Below, in pieces: positions 47,868-61,800 of a stretch of 64,000 nucleotides of DNA. Source of the DNA: Mytilus edulis (lineage: Eukaryota; Mollusca; Bivalvia; Mytilida; Mytilidae); contig NC_092357.1 in the NCBI RefSeq assembly GCF_963676685.1, positions 17,535,607-17,599,606 of the forward strand. The letters are read 5' to 3'. The notes beneath the pieces were generated by a model, which saw only the letters and a program-made list of their open reading frames with translations, ran no database searches and was not told where the DNA came from. The translations under genes were made by a program, and so were the position numbers. Position 1 is the stretch's first letter. Every line of letters begins with the position of its first letter.

Positions 47868-50800
47868 GTTACTTTTTTATAATCACTTTTCAATGGAATT
47901 ATTAAGATCCAAGGCTTAATTTTCAATCTGAAAGAAATGTCAAGATTTTTTTACCTCTGCCTTTTTTTGATAATCCATGTAGGAGATAAATTCAGTATTT
48001 CTGATGAACCAAAATATGGTTAACTGAATACTAACAGTGCTTTCATTGTAAAAAAAGGTGCTACTGAAAAAAATATATCTTTTTATACAATTTCATGGAA
48101 TAACATTAGCAGGACTTTTCAATGTGTGTGACTTTCATAGCTGATTCAAGGTCATGTTTTCAAACTATTTCAGTGTTTCATGTGACTTTCAAAGCTTCCT
48201 AAAGGTCATTATGTATTCAAAACAGTTCAGTGTTTCTTGTGACTTTCATAGCTATTTCAAGGTCATAATGTATTCAAAACATTTCAGTGTTTTTTTTAAC
48301 TTTTTATATAAAGCTGACCAGCTGATAAAAAATGGTTGTAGTTTATTTTTTTCAACATAAACCTCTTAACTTTTATACAAACCTCATTTCGGTTGCATTC
48401 CGATGATTCCTTTAATACTTATATAATTGACATATATTTGATATTATATATATCGACAATCTCCACCTTTGGCACACAGCTTTTTACCATATTTTACGCT
48501 ATATCACGAAAATTTCTTGCAAGCTTATTATTATTTAAAACACAGCAGAAAAGCCCTGAAATGCCCATAAATCATGTTTTAAGATTTTTATTTTTGGTGT
48601 AAGAACATTTATTGGTGAATTTAAACTGTACTGCTGTTTTGTATTTTATAATTCTGTTTTGTAAATCATTTGTAAAATTGAAACATGACATTAACCATTG
48701 AACATTTGTTATTGTGGTTGTTAATCAGGAAACACAATTAATTGATATTAATAAATGTGACAATCTAATCAAAATCAAAATTCAGATCCATAATCATCAA
48801 TGTTCATGGTAATACATGTATGTTAAAATGATAAAGACTGTACCTATCAGTAGATTAATTTACAAGTGAAAACGTTTAGTTAGTTTATTTTCCATATCAA
48901 ACAGTTTCCACAGTATTAGATATAAAGCAATATTAGTTATTTGATATTGGCAGTATTCGAATGTAATCATAGATTTGTTAAGATAAACCAGTATATTTTA
49001 TTCAAAGGTGTCAACTTTCCAGTTAACTATGTGAAATAGGATCTTGATTAAATCTTCCACCTAGATATTTTGCCTCAAATTGAGATTTGCTAAGATGACA
49101 TCTGTGTTTTTAATATACCTATATACTGTTATACAAAGGTGTTGTGTTTTTTTACTGTTTTCAATTTTCAATTTTATTTTTACTTTTGTTTTCTTTTTAT
49201 ATTAAGGTTACATATGATACATGTATGTTTTTAATAGATCATTTATGTTTTAACTATAAAGTATCGATTTAATGTTGTCTTGTTAATGTTTGACACTTAA
49301 AACAGCAAATCTTGCGGTCACAAAAAATTGGAGCACGATTACTGTAACCAGACTCAGAATTCCTCCAATCAAAATGCTGGATTTTGCAATTGAAGCAAAT
49401 TTGGTACCCTGGAGTAATGAGTAAAGTTTATGACCTTATGTCCAGAAATCATATAAGATTTTAAAATTGACTTTCCTATCTATCAGAAATGTGCAATATT
49501 TAAAATAATTTTCTACAAATGTCCAGAATCATGCTATAGACTTCCTTTTCATAACAAAATGTCATTAGACATTGTTAGACATGATAGGTTATAATTTTCA
49601 GAAGTTTTTATTAAATGACAATTTCTTTTTAAACTATTGCTTGGCAGTGGAATAAGTTAAAACTATAAAAAATGAAATTTTCAGGACAAGATACAAGTTA
49701 TGTACTTGACAGTATTTTTTGGCAATGGTCCAAACAGATAGAATGTCAGTGTGTTTTGATTACTGAAATAACATTAATCATGTTAATGGCACCAATTTTA
49801 AAAGTAGAACCTGTATCTGTTTGCACTTAGAAATGTTATAATTTTAAGAATGAGGTATTACAAAATTATCAGGGTTTTTATTTGATCAGAATTAAAGTAG
49901 TAGCTTTAGATTTAGTGTGCAATGTAGATGTTAGTTTGTGTACTTACGGGTAATACACTATAATATTGAAACAAATAATGCTTGTTATTTTCTTAATTAT
50001 AAGTTAAAATTATGGTATTAATTCTTCGCTACAAGGTTAACAAATAATTTTTTATATCCTTGTCAGTTGGTCTATATTGTAAATCATGCTTCTTTGAATA
50101 TTTAAAAATACATGGTTTGTTAATTTTTGTGTAACGGCTATTTGTTTAAATTTGCCAAAAAACCATCCTACATCGATGATGTGTATATTTGTGTGAAAAT
50201 AAACAGTATATATTTGTTGTGAGCCTCTGTAGGGTGTTTGTTTTACCAGACAATGTTGTAAGATTGTTTTTATGATAGTTTTATACATGCATTATGATCC
50301 TCTTTTATTTTTATTCTACACAGTAGTAACTTATTACATGTATTTTTTCTGTTTTGTTTCTTGTAGTATTTTTCTACATAGTAATAACTGTTAACATGTG
50401 TTTTTATTTCTTTGTATCTTGTAGCCAATTTTATATTGATTTGTATAATGTATATAATTAAAATTTTCCATTTCTGTTATATAAGATTTAATCTTTTTGC
50501 CTGAAAAAAAAACAACCTGCCAAAATAGAACGATGGAATTATTTGTCAGAAAATTTAACCTTTCTGAAATTTATTTGACCTGTGCGACTACTATGTCATT
50601 CCATGTTGATTTGGTTGGGTACCAACTTTTGAAGATTTAATAGGTATATATTTACAACAAATGAAAAGGTCATTGAAGTATAAATTTTCTACAGGCTTGA
50701 ATGAAGACATTAGAAAATCCACAAAAAATACTATTTTTTATCAATCCACATACCATAGTACCACTCAAATGCAATTTTTTCTCAATCCACCCACAAAAAT

Positions 50801-51112
50801 ACAGAAATCAGTGGTGTCTTAATTTTTCAATCTCTAACAACATAAAAAAAGAACAAGCATTCTGTGAGTATTGATGGCAATACAGTCTCCTTCTGGTTAA
50901 AAATTGTAGAACAAAGTTCTATAAACTTGATATGTAACTGCTCATGAAAAAACAATACACCAAATATTGAAACCAATATCTTGAAGCATGAAAAAAAGTG
51001 TAGAAAACTGATTTGCCAAAGTGACGGAGTGCAAACCTAAAGTCCCCTTTCACCTAGTCAGTTTTGAAGGTATTTGTTGTGAGCCTTCAATCATATGTGA
51101 TGTGGAATATTC
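47868..51112. other. Intergenic, AT-rich; small tandem repeat at 48118-48300
   Basis: About three ~58-bp units built on 'tttcagtgtttcatgtgact' lie at 48118-48300. Otherwise no gene, RNA or repeat boundary was recognised. Short open frames here have no supporting context. Confidence 0.5.
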
Positions 51113-51495
51113 CATTTGCCAGTTACCGATTTGATTGACAGTTATTACACACTTTTTAATCAAACTAATTCCCTTTGTCAAGCGTAGACTGGTTCTATAC
51201 CGGACAAATTGGTTTTTGCCAATGCAAAGTATGAATTAAAAGTGATGTATCAGCGGTTTAACTAATTTTTCATAAAAAATAATTTCTGATGTCAAAAGTA
51301 TTTTGATTAACAACAAATAAATGAAATTAAAAGCTTTGAATGCCTTAAATATTACTCACATTACGCATAGGTAAATTTGCTCGTTCTGCTAGCTCTCCAT
51401 TGTAAATAGAAATTAATGTCCCTCATAAGAGGGACAACTGAAAGAGGGATCTCTTATTACAGGGTCAGTTACGGGAATTGGCAAGTAGCCTATTG
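51113..51495 (-). repeat. Uninterrupted copy of the 32180-33352 repeat (empty site)
   Basis: Its complement reads through cttatgagggacattaattt without interruption, where the other copy has cttatgag, a 782-bp element, then atgagggacatgaattt. The single ATGAG corresponds to 51422-51426. Homology runs for about 385 bp. Confidence 0.8.
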
Positions 51496-51639
51496 AAGGT
51501 GTGTATGTATATTTTCTCCAGTGTTACTAGTCAAATCTTTCCAGATGGTTGATACATTGGGGACACAAATGTATTGCATCATGGCAAAACAAATATATAA
51601 TATGCAGCAAGCAATTGCAGGCAACTGTACAACAGTCAT

Positions 51640-51975
51640 GAACAACGAGAAACTCATACCATATAGGCTATAAAAGGCCCGGACTTGAAAATATGAAACA
51701 TTCAATTGAGAAATCTTACGGTATAATTTAAAACAAAAACAATTTATGAAAAACAAATACGAGACATGTACAAACAACAACCACGGAATTACAGGCTCCT
51801 GACTTGGGACAGGCACATATAGAATATGGCAGTGTTACACATGTTTGAAGGCACAAAACCTCCCCAATAACCTTGGATAGTAGTGTAATGGCACAAATCA
51901 CCCTAAAAAATTAAGCAAAACAATACTTAACAAAAAATAAATATGAGAAACACGCACAAGGATTGCCACAAGGTT
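51640..51975 (+). repeat. Dispersed 'gacttgggacaggcaca' repeat
   Basis: Contains 'aggctataaaaggcccggac' and 'ctgacttgggacaggcacat'. Internally degenerate. Confidence 0.65.
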
Positions 51976-53659
51976 AAACATGTTTGCTCATTAAAATCCT
52001 TTAACTTAGACTTTTGCCTTTTGAATACAACAAAAAGTTACATGCCAATATGTATAAAGAACAACACGAGAGCTAAAATTTCCACTTTTATTTTGTAGAA
52101 ATTTGATCATACCTAGCTAGTCTTATAACAAAAACATTTGATAATCCATTTTGGTTCACATACACACATCACACAATCTCTTCTGATTTGACAAGATAAT
52201 AAAATTTAAAAAGTACACATGTCCATTGTATTCAATGTGCACTTTTTTGTTTATTGAGGATTAAAACCATTCCATTAAAATAAATGTCAGAGGATAGGAA
52301 AAAAAGGGTTAATTTTTGGAATTGGCTTTAGGGTCATATAATGGTTGTATGTCCATTTGATATGTACAAATTACACAAGGAATTACGTTGGCTGTGGGAG
52401 GATTTTCCCCTACCATCCAACTTCCATTTCAAATGAATAAGTTAGTATAGATAGATTTAAGTGTAAAATACTGAAAGAAAGGGGAGAATGCGTGATATTA
52501 AAACAAAAGGCTCCCAAGATTTTTTTTCGTTTCATAGTTAGTTGCATTTTTTCTAATGTTTCTCTTGTTTTCAAAACATTTCATTGGTTGATAATGTTTG
52601 TGACACATCTTGACCTAGACAGATTTCCTCTAAGATCCTATCAAAAAGTGATAATGACTTTCACACAACTTTTTGTGGATTGCCAAACCAAAAAACAAAC
52701 CAAAAAACAACGAAAAGATTGACAATTTAGCATATAGTATCATTAAAATAGTTCTAATAATAGATTTTAAAAACAAAATTGACATGACTGAGGAAACCAG
52801 AGAAAATAAATCTGGATACAGCTTAATAAAGAACCATATAGAGAAAAGAGCTAAGATTTGTATTGACCCCAACAATACAACATGATTTCTCTGGCATGTT
52901 TGACTGGAATTGTAAAACCATCAGAAATTCTCTCACACTTGCACCGTCAATGAAAATATTTAAAATGGTCCGTTTCTCACACATACTATATCACAACAAA
53001 TAATAAATAACTTTATATGAAACAAAAGCAATAAAATATAAAATGTGATAACAATTGTTGTCTGTTATCCTGCACATTGTAATGGGAGACAACCCACTAA
53101 GTTAATATCAGCACTTGAATATGTTTTTGTTATTTTAACATTCACCGTTTTAAAATCTAATGCATTCTGGGTAATATTTTCAAAAGCCTAAACCAAATGA
53201 TATGATTGGATAAGAACACCATAATCTATAGAAATTCAACCAATAATGCTACATTGTTTTCATTGTTAGGTACAAACTATTAAATCACCCATAGTCCTTC
53301 AGATTTTGAAACCATGAATTGCTGTTAAAACTGAACTTAACATAGAACTTTTTGAATATTGTTAGCTTAAAATGAAATTCTAAAATTCATTACCTTAATG
53401 AAACAAAAGTATTTTCTTCAAATATCAGTATGCTTTCATACAGAAAATCTAAAAATAACTCAAAATATTCAAACACTGATTCTACATATCAAAATATAAA
53501 AGACATAATGCATTAAGAGTAAATTATGCTTCTTCTCCTGATTAGACAATATATCTATAGCTTTAGAAAAAGATATACTACAATATATTCAAAAGAAAGT
53601 CTTGTGGCTGATATTTTCCCCACATTTGACTTTTGAGTAATTTCAGAATTTAGAATTAA
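51976..53659. other. Intergenic, nothing recognised
   Basis: AT-rich, only short open frames. A 'gccaaaccaaaaaacaaacc' stretch at 52682 is low complexity. Confidence 0.45.
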
Positions 53660-55680
53660 CCAGATGCTCCGCAGGGCGTAGCTTTATACGACCGCAGAGG
53701 TTGAACCCTGAACGGTTAGGGCAAGTATGGACACAACATTCAAGCTGGATTCAGCTCTAAATTTGGATTGTGATTAAATAGTTGACACAGCATAGGTTTC
53801 TGACACAGAATGAATGTGTTCTAATGAACTTAAAATTTTTGTTTCTCTTAGAGCAATTCACTATGCTGTTGAATATTAATCCTCTCAAAAAAATGTTTGA
53901 AGAAATTTTCTTTTTTATTTATGAAATTTCAAATGAGAAAAATTGAACCCAATTTTTTTAATCACATCCCCCTTTCCCTTATTCCAAAACTAATCTCAAT
54001 TAAAATTTCTAATGGAGTTTGCAACAATAACTACTCATTTAAAAACATCATAAAATATTAAGATGTAAAAAAACTGCTTGTTATCACTGAACGGTAAAGA
54101 TTATTTTAATTTATCAGTTGGTAGTAAAAAGTGAATATACATTGTATATTGTATATAACAAAGATTTAAGTTGATTCTGGACAAAGAAAGATAACTCCAA
54201 TAAAAAAAAATCTTGCTATTGCACAATATTTTGCAATTAGATATTTCTTGCTTACTATTCTGGACAAAGAAAGATAACTCTAATTAAAAAAAAGTTTGAT
54301 ATTTCACAATATTGTGCAATTAGATATTTCTTGCCATTGCGCAATACTGTGCAATTGAAAAGACTTGCTATTGCACAATACTTAATATAATAATTTTAGA
54401 TCCTGATTTGGACCAACTTGAAAACTGGGCCCATAATAAAAAATCTAAGTACATTTTTGGATTCAGCATATCAAAGAACTTCAAGATTTCAATTTTTGTT
54501 AAAATCAGACTAAGTTTAATTTTGGACCCTTTGGACTTTAGTGTAGACCAATTTGAAAACAGGACCAAAAATGAAGAATCTACATACACAGTTAGATTTG
54601 GTATATCAAAGAACCCCATTTATTCAATTTTTGATGAAATCAAACAAAGTTTAATTTGGACCCCGATTTGGACCAACTTGAAAACTGGGCCAATAATCAA
54701 GAATCTAAGTACATTTTTAGATTCAGCATATCAAAGAACCTAACTGATTCATTTTTTGTCAAAATCAAACTAAGTTTAATTTTGGACCCTTTGGACCTTA
54801 ATGTAGACCAATTTGAAAACGGGACCAAAAGTTAAGAATCTACATACACAGTCATGACAGTTAGATTCAGCATATCAAAGAACCCCAATTATTCAATTTT
54901 GATGAAATCAAACAAAAGTTTAATTTTGGACCCTTTGGGCCCCTTATTATGTTGGGACCAAAACTCCCAAAATCAAACCCAACCTTTCTTTTATGGTCAT
55001 AAACCTTGTGTTTAAATTTTCATAGATTTCTATTTACTTATACTAACATTATGGTGCGAAAACCAAGAAAAATGCTTATTTGGGTCCCTTTTTGGCCCCT
55101 AATTCCTAAACTGTTGGGACCTAAACTCCCATAATCAATACCAACCTTCCTTTTGTAGTCATTAACATTGTGTTTAAATTTCATTGATTTCTATTTACTT
55201 AAACTAATGTTATTGTGCGAAAACCAAGAATAATGCTTATTTGGGCCCTTTTTTGGCCCCTAATTCCTAAACTGTTGAGACCAAAACTCCCAAAATCAAT
55301 CCCAACCGTTCTTTTGTGGTCATAAACCTTGTGTCAAAATTTCATAGATTTCTATTAACTTAAACTAAAGTTATAGTGCGAAAACCAAGAAAATGCTTAT
55401 TTGGGCCCTTTTTGGCCCCTAATTCCTAAAATGTTGGGACCAAAACTCCCAAAATCAATACCAACCTTCCTTTTGTGGTCATAAACCTTGTGTTAAAATT
55501 TCATAGATTTCCATTCACTTTTACTAAAGTTAGAGTGCGAAAACTAAAAGTATTCGGACGCCGGACGACGACGACGACGACGACGACGCCGCCGACGACG
55601 ACGACGACGACGACGACGCCGACGCCAACGTGATAGCAATATACGACGAAAATTTTTTCAAAATTTGCGGTCGTATAAAA
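53660..55680 (-). mobile_element. HINE copy 4, longest microsatellite
   Basis: Full structure as in copy 1, with an expanded GAC/GCC tract at 55562-55625. It shares diagnostic bases with copy 1 (ggttagggc, ttattatgttggg, cggacgccggacgac). It lies about 175 bp past the CDC27 stop codon, on the same strand, so CDC27 3' UTR sequence may run into it. The long valine/glycine frame across the microsatellite is an artefact. Confidence 0.75.
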
Positions 55681-55855
55681 ATGCATTGAGCTTTAAAAAA
55701 TAATTCTTCTACATAATTAATTTATCTATGTACTAATAATTTCTCAATATAACAAGTTCATTATCACATCTGCAGTTTCATTCCATAAAAGCATCTTTCC
55801 GATACAGAATAAAGAGTTTTTCTGACTCAGACAATCTAAAATCACATGACTACTA

Positions 55856-58800
55856 TCACAAGCTTTCATCACTTTCAATGGCCTGTAATTGTAAGTCTTC
55901 ATTCCCATCTACAACATCTTCTAGTCCTATGTCATCATCCAGACCTAAAAATAAGAATATATTTGTACATGTAGATAACAGAAACTAAAGTAGAATCTCT
56001 AAAAATCCTGTGTCGCTCACCTAGGTCTATTTACATCTAACAATATCCGCGGTCATAAATTGTAGACTTGAATAAAACAGGGGTTGAAATTGGTGCTGGT
56101 CCGGTGGTCCGGTACCAGTAGAATTTGTGTCGGACCAGTAGAAATTTTTCATAAAATCAATGATTGCATCTCTATCTTGGTTTGTTTACAAAAAAATAAA
56201 CCTGAGAAATTATTTTTAGGGTATTGGGGTGCTATTTTTGGAATAAAAAAGAGGAAAGCAGCTGAGGAAAATAAAACTAAACATCTGTCATATCTTTAAG
56301 TGGTTATCAAATGAATGTCATTTTTGCAGGACCAGTAAATTTGGAGCCGGACCAGTAGATCTAAAGTCCACTGGTCTGGCCAGCCAGTACACTAAAAAGC
56401 TAAAATTCGACCCCTGATAAAATACATAATTTAAATTTCATCTTTTGTTGATTGTGTATTGCTGATCATGTGTTTTTTTACAGTTTCCATTAATCTCAAC
56501 TAAAAGCTCTAAAATGGTATAAATTTTCATTTAAGAGCAATAACTCCTAAAAGAAGACAACTGACAATTTCATCTATGCTGACTGATTTGTAGATCTTAT
56601 CTTGCTAATATTTTTTTCTCTCTTGTATATATTGTCTTGGAGGATTACTGCATAATCTGATGCACCAAATATAAATTATTTGTATTATAAAAATCTCTGC
56701 ATCCATGTGCACAAAAACAATATGTGCTTTACTTTATAAGCTTTCATGTCATTCAAAATTTCTAGATGAGAAAGTGCTTGAACAACATAGATACTACAAT
56801 TGATATTGCCTAGATTCTCTTGGTAAATAACTGACTTCTTCCAGTCAGATCTTTGATACATAGTTCTTCAACAAAAATACCAAAAACCATTACAAACACA
56901 AAACACAAATCATTTTTTTTTCTATCAGACATTAATCTTTTAAAATTTTAACTTTTAATATCCTATTGATTAAGTAGAATTATGCAAATGGACCTTGATT
57001 GGACTTTCAGGCTTTTTAAACTTCACAATGCAAATACAAAATGAAAGTGTTAAGTTTGTCAAGTTAGTTTTATGTAAACCCATTTAAACCAGTTTAGCAG
57101 TATTTCTGAAATTAAGTTTTCAACATTTTACATATTTTCCATTGTCACAGTGACAGTTCCAATGTGTTCTATTACATTTATTATTTGTTTTTGATCCATC
57201 ATATCTAACTGACAACAGTACTGACATGGTCATTAATGTTCAAATAATTACCTGTATCATTCAACCTCGCTAAAGATTCATCATCCTCTGTAACATAACG
57301 TTTATCAATAGCCTCTTTAATCTGGTTGTTAATTCCTTTGGGATCCAAGTCCATTGCCCACGAGAAATTCATCAATGCAAAATGTGTATTACCCAATTTT
57401 TTATGCACCTGAAAACAGAACAGTCAAGTAAATTATCCAGGAAAAATGAATCTTCAAAATTCCAAATCCCATCTCCCTTTAGAGGAAATTTACCTAGATG
57501 AATGTTAGAGTTCTATTGGTTAAATCATATGCCATGCAATTATTGATCTTCTGTTGAATGTTATATTAGAGTAGAGTTATCTCCCATTTTCAAAGACTTT
57601 TTGCTTCAGTAATTTTAAAGAAATGTCTAATGATTTCATCTGATAGTTTAATCTCATTATTTGAAAATATGACTTAGTCTTATTTTTCAATGACTACAAA
57701 AATCATAGAAGTTCCCATCAATTTTTAAAATATTTTAAAATTGATTGCATAGGGTCTATTCCATTAAATCCAGATCTATAAGGGTTTTTCCATAAAAATG
57801 AAAGTGGGTCAGTAGGATGAGATTTCCTAAATTCCTACATTCCCCAACAAGCAGTTATTTCCCTTGAGTAATTATGGACACATCAAATGACCCACAACAA
57901 CTAATGTCTTAAAATAAAACATCCCTTTCTACTTTTCAATATCATTAAAATGGAATAGAGGCTGATATAAAAAGTTGCCAAAAATCCCACTTAGCAATAT
58001 AGTCGTCTGTTAACTTTCTCACCTTTCCAATTAAAAAGTAGACTAGAGATTCTTTAGGAACTATTTGTTTTAATTCTTCTAATTCTTTAAGAGCTTCCTG
58101 TAAAAACAAACAAAAGAATTGCAAGTTAGTTTTAAGTAGGTTTAATTTTGACATAATAGTGATCAAATGTATGTTTTAAATAGTTATTTTAGCAGTAACA
58201 TAGTAAGCATTTAAAAATTCACTCATAACATTGCCTTGAACACATGACTGGGTAGTGACCTCAACAATATATATGCCAAACTAGTTTATCTCAATGCCAG
58301 CAAATTTCATAATCAAAACTAATTGGCTCCGAGCCAAAATAAAACATCTTGATAGAAAAAAACATATCTGCCTGCATACTGTTACGTTGTGCTTTAATAT
58401 GTGTTTAATACAAAATGATCCATATCCATATCATACAATAACTTCTCCTGATAAAATGAACAAATGTTTTGTTGGATGTTTAACTCAATGCATCTTCTAT
58501 CCATAACATACATACAGATTTATTTTCATACTTAGATGGGGAACATTTCAATTGTTTTTATACACAAAACAAAATGTCCTGAGCTTGGAGTTTTTACTGT
58601 GTGTTGAAGGTAACTCATACTTTTAGATAAAGTTTGGTAATAACAGCTCTGTTCCTTTCATTTCATTGACTTGATACACCATAGTCTTTTTGTTTTCAAA
58701 CTCATCAACAATCAGCATTAAAGTGAATATTTACTATCAAATAATATAGTGGACCTGTGAAATTTACAAAAGAGGTCAAAGAAGCATAAGAATAATAACT

Positions 58801-61800
58801 TACATTATGTTTATCACTAGCAAACAATATAGATGCCCTGTGAAATTTACAAAGTGGGTTTCTAGGATCTGTTGCTATGGCTTTATTTAAGGTTGATAAA
58901 GCACTCTCTGACTTCTGTTGGGCATGTTGTACCTGAAAAGAAAAATTAAATATGAAATGACACTACCCTTTTGTCTTGATGAATAATAAATAGATATCAA
59001 AAATTTACTTGCCCTGTTTAAAGATATAAAACAAGAGTATGAAATCAATGGGTACACTTTAAAAATCATAAAATAGCTGTCATACCAAATCTTCTTATTT
59101 GTATATGAGTCATTTTTGAATATTCAACCAATGTCTTTGTTAGTTTACATACTGAATGATAAACTTACCACCCCTATGTGACAAAGAAGTGCAGCGCTGT
59201 GAGGATTTATATGTAAAGCTTTTCTAAAATGGACTTCAGCAAAATCAAATTTCTCCTGCTTGTAATAAATCATTCCTACACCATACCTGAAATATACAAT
59301 GTTATGGAACTTTATTATTGCTGTACATAAAATATGACTTTTGGTAGATAATAGGGAGATTAATTGTTACAAAATTTCAAGAATGTGTACAAAGTACATG
59401 GCTGCCCCACTTGCACTATCATTTTCTAAGTTCAGTGGACTGTGAAGTTGGGGTCAAAACTCTAATTGACATGCTTAGCTGGATTTTTAATGTGCTAGTT
59501 CACAAGGTAATAGTCTGCAAGAAGACATGTCACCCTTCCTAGACACATTATATTGACTTCGAACGGACCAGCTTTTGATTATTCTCCTAAATGCAGCATC
59601 TGCTAAGCAGAAAATAGCAAAATAGAAAGTTCAAACCCACGACCTCCCACACTCAAGGCGAACACACTACCACAAGACTAACGATGTTGTAAAACTTATA
59701 CAGAGGTTAAGTATCTGGTAAGATGATGTGTAGTTGTTTACATCCTTTTTCTTTAGTAATTGGTAAAAAGTTGGATAGTTGTCTCATTTATTATCCACAT
59801 CTCATTTTTTTTTTACAAAAGCTAGGGAACAAAAATGACAGATGGCCCAACAAACATGATAAAAACATAAATATACTCTTTAATTTTTTTTTTATGGTAA
59901 TTTACTTACCATGCATTAAAATGACGTGGGTCCACCCGTATAGCATTCCTAAAACATGACATAGCCTTGTCTAATTCCTCAGTGAACACATACTCATGAC
60001 CAAGTAATGTAAAAGCATAGGCAAAATTAGGATCAACCTGCAAAAAAATCCACAAAACAATTTTAATATATATATTAATAAAATTGCTGAAGGAAAAAAA
60101 AAATACTAGGAACTAACTGATTTGCATGTAGTAATTAACACTAGTATTTAAATATCTGATTTTATTTTAAGAGGCAAAATTCTTCAAGCATAACTTTAAT
60201 AAGTTTTCTATTTAGAAAAAAAAAAGTGATTACAGTTTAATATAGAAGTTTCATACAAAACATACAGTGATTAGTATTAAATCCTGGTTTCTAACCAAGG
60301 TTAACAGTAATGAACCAAACACTAATAAATATAAAATCTATGTTACTATACCTGAATAGCTCTTTGGAAGAATTTAATGGCAGTATCATGTTCTTTTTGT
60401 AAACTAAAACAGTTCCCTGTAGCACACCATGCCTATGGATAATCATATAGAAATGTAGAAATAAAAGATGAAATAATACCATCAATAAGATGCAAAAAAA
60501 TACTTTTTTTTTTTAACTAGCTTCTCATAGATTATTCCCATACAATATGTTCAAGGATGTTTCAAAAGATTTTTCAGCACTGTGAACCAGTTAATTTCTA
60601 ATGGCAATACATTAAGTTTCTTTCCCTGAGGCCACAATTAAATATATTTTGATTTGCCCAAACCCTACCCAAGGTTTAGACAGTGGGTATTTAGACAGTG
60701 GGTAGGTAGGTAGGCATTTTTTTTTTTTCTAAAGAAATTGAAGTATCGGTTGTTAATTAGTCTTCATGCCTATCTGATTAAAAAAATACTTCTTCAAATC
60801 AGGACAATAAAAGAATTTGAATAGGCAGCTTTTATTCTGGGTAGGTAACATTTGGGCAAACAAACCTATCCTTTTTATGGCCTGAGAAGAAAATTTGCAT
60901 TGAACATGTAAATTTAGGATTTTTCAAATAAGTGAAACCATACATTGTACAAGGATAATTAGAAAATTATGAAAATAAATTTCTGTTTAGTTGGCTAGAA
61001 AGGGATAAGGGATCTTTTTTTAGTAATAAATCAAAAATTATCCTATACATGAACTAGAATTCTCAATTTTGATTTGTTCTTACTTCAACGATTATATCTC
61101 ACCTCAGGGGAATTTTTTTCCATATCTGTTAATTCTTGAGCAAGAGCAGATAACTCTACTTCCCGTTGTAAATGCCACAAAGTTGTACTGAATATTTCCA
61201 TGCCTTCTAAATGATAAGGTTCTAAACTTCTTGCTTCACCAAATAACCTTTCAGCCTTAAAAATAAAAATATTTATTCATGAAATAAACTTAAATGATAC
61301 ATTTAAAAGTTATATTATTTGCTAATCAAAAGTTTCAGCAATTCTGCAATAGTTTTCTAAATACTGTAAATTCAGAAATTATTGCCTGTTTTTTCATGAG
61401 TTTTGTGAATAATGTGACTGAATAAGTATCGCAATAATACCGTACTTATATCTGATATATATATATACATATAGATATATACTTCCTTGAATAATAAAAG
61501 TTAATCTCATATTATATTCATTCTACAAAATCTACGAAAATGACGAAAGTAATGTAAGCAATAATTTTCAGAATTTACAGTATACATCAAAGCTTCATCA
61601 AAATTAAGCAGTAAATTTAGCTTGTCTAATTCACCATGAAAGAATCTATTATGCATTATAAATAACATATTCAAAGGTAAACAAAAATTCATGCAGTTGG
61701 TTAAAATTTTTCTTCACAATGGATTTCCAACCAATGTTTTTATGTTATTATCATCTAGCTGTACAATGAACAGGGTTTCCGCTGGCGGTCGCCATTTTCG

